From NCBI GenBank assembly GCA_938003565.1, contig CALKYB010000002.1:1-6145 (forward strand): 6,145 nucleotides of DNA, read 5' to 3'. The translations under genes were made by a program, and so were the position numbers. The notes below the pieces were generated by a model. It did no database searches. It saw only the letters and a list, made by a program, of their open reading frames with translations, and was not told the DNA's origin. Shown here one piece after another: positions 4,407-6,145 of this stretch. Numbering within the stretch: the first letter of the stretch is position 1; every line of letters begins with the position of its first letter. Source of the stretch: an uncultured bacterium. GTDB lineage: Bacteria > Bdellovibrionota_C > UBA2361 > SZUA-149 > CALKYB01.

Positions 4407-6083
4407 TTGAACTCGGCCAACTCAAAAAATTTACTAGACCTTAGCGAAACATTGCTCGATAACGGCCAAGCTTCTTTAGCTTTCCAAGAAGCTGAGATTG
4501 ACGAGAACCCTAAAGTTTCAATCCAAGCTCCCTTAGCAAAGCCTGATTTCTCTCGGGATGAAATGAATCTCGTAGAATTTCCATTAGCCGTACTTTCTAC
4601 TCGGGTTAATCCTAAATTGAAAACATTAGAGTTTAGCGATTCTAAGCGACTCAGCAATGGTCAAGTGATTGCTCGCGAATGGATTATTACTGGCGCAGAT
4701 AAATTTGGCTTGCCAACCTCTACAGATGACGATGTGATTTTGGCGTTGATGCGACTCACTGTTGAGGATGGATTTCGAAATCGAAAAGTCTATTTCACTC
4801 GATATGAGTTGCTTAAGATTCTTCGCTGGAGCACTGAAGGTCGAAGCTACCGTCGCCTCACTAAATCTCTGGATCGGCTTAGTGGTGTAAGAATTAAAGC
4901 AAGTAATTCTTTTTTTAGTAACAAAGATAAAGCCTATCAAACCCGAAATTTTGGCCTCATCGACGCTTACGAAATCAACGACGGGCGAAGTAAGAAACAA
5001 AAAATCGATCCAGAGGAAAAGTCTCCCAAAAGCTATTTTATTTGGAGCGAAGCACTTTTTAAATCCTTTAATGATGGCTACATCAAGAAAGTAGATTTAG
5101 AACTGTATTTCACACTAAAAAGCGCGGTTAGTCGAAGACTTTATCGTTATCTTGATAAACACTTCTTTTATAAAAGCGTCATCGATCGCAATCTTATGAC
5201 GCTCGCGTTTGAGAAGCTTGGAGTGTCTAGGAATTACAAATACGTTTCCTCGGTTCGACAGCAGGTGGAGCCAGCGATCGAAGAGTTAATGAAAATTGGT
5301 TATCTTTCTGACTTTGATATCCGGGGCAGGGGATCAGAGACGAAAGTTCGCTTCGTTCATCGTAGTGCCAACGTTTCACACCCTGTGTTGGTGCATGGTG
5401 GCAAATCCGCAAGCCCTGCTCCAGCTAGTCCGTCTGAACCTGTAAAAAGTCCTACTCATGCGGCTTTAATAGAGTCGATATCGGCCAGGGGCATTAGTAA
5501 AAACATTGCTACACGACTTCTAAAAGCTAGGACTTTGTCTGAGTGTATACATATAAAGAACATCGTTCGTTACTATGATCATTTGGTTGCCACCCATGAT
5601 GTGAAGGTGTCTCGTAACCCAACTGGGTTTCTTTATCGAGCAGTTGAATTTCCTTCAAAATTCAAGATTCCTGCTTCGTTTGGCATCAGTGAAAAAACTG
5701 AAAATAGGGCGAAAAGACCAGAGTCTCGAGTTATTGGGCGACCAACATCTAAGGCTAAAACTGAAGCGGCTCGAGACTTCGAGGGTAGGGCTTCTGCCAG
5801 TAAAGGTGTCTCTAAACCGGTGCAAACTGATATTTTAGCTGATCAAGAGCCAACTGATGAGTACCGCGATTACGTGGACCAGAGTATTAGAGCTGCCGAA
5901 GTCAATTTAGGTTCAGAGAGGCTTCAGTGTTTAGAGGACCAAGTCAGAGCGAAATTTGCTTGTATGGAGGGTGTTCTAAAACCCGAACAAATTGACGCTG
6001 CTGTGAGTGGGTGTGTTCGAAAAGAAATCATGAACTTGTTTGAAATTCCTGATTTTAAGAACTGGAAAAAAAACACTCACTAG
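4407..6083 (+). CDS. repA: Replication initiator protein A (RPA-family plasmid Rep)
   Basis: This 558-residue protein is expected to bind the adjacent iterons, open the origin and recruit the helicase. The RPA-type initiator domain spans about 50-320. It starts at RDEMNLVEFPLAVLS (50-64), then KTLEFSDS, REWIITGADKFGLPTSTDDD (90-109), KVYFTRYELLKIL (127-139), the very typical GRSYRRLTKSLDRLSGV (145-161), the sheet containing FGLIDAYEI (182-190), and the second winged-helix half VSRRLYRYLDKHF (241-253). After a Pro/Ser linker (335-350) comes the helical module GISKNIATRLL...NPTGFLYRAVE (362-414), also seen in this family. A long charged tail to 558 is less conserved. TTG at 4407 follows an in-frame TAA directly; the next Met (53) would cut into the conserved RDEMNL block. 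The ribosome binding site (AGTGGA) is weak, so synthesis is probably kept low. Confidence 0.9.
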   Translation: MNSANSKNLLDLSETLLDNGQASLAFQEAEIDENPKVSIQAPLAKPDFSRDEMNLVEFPLAVLSTRVNPKLKTLEFSDSKRLSNGQVIAREWIITGADKFGLPTSTDDDVILALMRLTVEDGFRNRKVYFTRYELLKILRWSTEGRSYRRLTKSLDRLSGVRIKASNSFFSNKDKAYQTRNFGLIDAYEINDGRSKKQKIDPEEKSPKSYFIWSEALFKSFNDGYIKKVDLELYFTLKSAVSRRLYRYLDKHFFYKSVIDRNLMTLAFEKLGVSRNYKYVSSVRQQVEPAIEELMKIGYLSDFDIRGRGSETKVRFVHRSANVSHPVLVHGGKSASPAPASPSEPVKSPTHAALIESISARGISKNIATRLLKARTLSECIHIKNIVRYYDHLVATHDVKVSRNPTGFLYRAVEFPSKFKIPASFGISEKTENRAKRPESRVIGRPTSKAKTEAARDFEGRASASKGVSKPVQTDILADQEPTDEYRDYVDQSIRAAEVNLGSERLQCLEDQVRAKFACMEGVLKPEQIDAAVSGCVRKEIMNLFEIPDFKNWKKNTH

Positions 6084-6088
6084 AAGCC

Positions 6089-6145
6089 ATGCCAAAATAT
6101 CCGTGTTTGAGTCGAGGTGGGTTGAGAGGAAATCGCGAGGAGCGG
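6089..6145 (+). CDS. Possible start of a gene cut by the window end
   Basis: An ATG at 6089, five bases after the rep stop, opens a frame that stays open to the last base (19 codons, MPKYPCLSRGG and then arginine-rich). There is no clear ribosome binding site. If the window is a closed circle, the frame would run on into base 1 and end at TAG 19-21, giving only 25 residues. I do not recognise the sequence. No terminator for rep is visible in this stretch. Confidence 0.2.
   Translation, partial: MPKYPCLSRGGLRGNREER

Noticed and set aside
4403..5000. Two minus-strand ORFs opposite the 5' part of rep (4403-4657 and 4626-5000)
   Set aside because: They are antisense shadows of a clearly conserved RPA coding sequence and show no recognisable domain.
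5227..5838. ORFs 5227-5412 (minus) and 5644-5838 (plus, other frame) inside rep
   Set aside because: The rep frame is continuous and conserved here; these have no ribosome binding site or motif.

Overview
This window is the replication and partition core of an extrachromosomal or secondary replicon (plasmid, megaplasmid or chromid) from a bacterium of moderate, slightly A+T-rich composition. The evidence is a replication initiator of the plasmid 'replication initiator protein A' (RPA) family at 4407-6083, a divergently transcribed parAB partition operon at 1803-3489, and between them about 0.9 kb of A+T-rich DNA holding phased 22-bp iterons. The host cannot be named from this sequence. RPA initiators are known from plasmids of several phyla. 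The Soj-like ParA and the full-length CTP-binding-type ParB are of the chromosomal kind, which would suit a large or domesticated replicon.

Layout from left to right. 1-377: no convincing gene; a pyrimidine-rich stretch, then a strong hairpin leader. 378-602: a 74-residue unknown protein with a good ribosome binding site, followed by a doubtful second ORF (599-925) that starts in the same TTGA overlap. 864-1703 (minus): an FPP/GGPP synthase. 1724-1740: a 17-bp palindrome that I read as parS. 1803-2705 (minus): parB, with a second copy of the palindrome inside its linker codons. 2695-3489 (minus): parA, overlapping parB by 11 bp. 3490-4406: the origin, with dispersed and inverted copies of a 16-bp element, a 25-codon micro-ORF whose ribosome binding site lies in a hairpin, a degenerate parS, seven tandem iterons at a 21-23 bp period, and an A+T-rich palindromic tract. 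4407-6083 (plus): the initiator. 6089-6145: possibly the start of a further gene, cut by the window end.

How it may work (inference): Rep binds the iterons and opens the adjacent A+T-rich DNA; inverted and dispersed copies near parA could let Rep also control parAB. ParA and ParB segregate the replicon through the TGTCCCACGGTGGGACA sites. An isoprenoid synthase lies directly downstream of parB, with a parS site 21 bp before its start codon, so its expression may depend on the partition operon and may be affected by ParB. The main points for a second look are the variant parS set with one site inside parB, the split iteron organisation, the micro-ORF with its masked ribosome binding site, and the prenyl synthase tied to the partition operon with glycine in the chain-length position.
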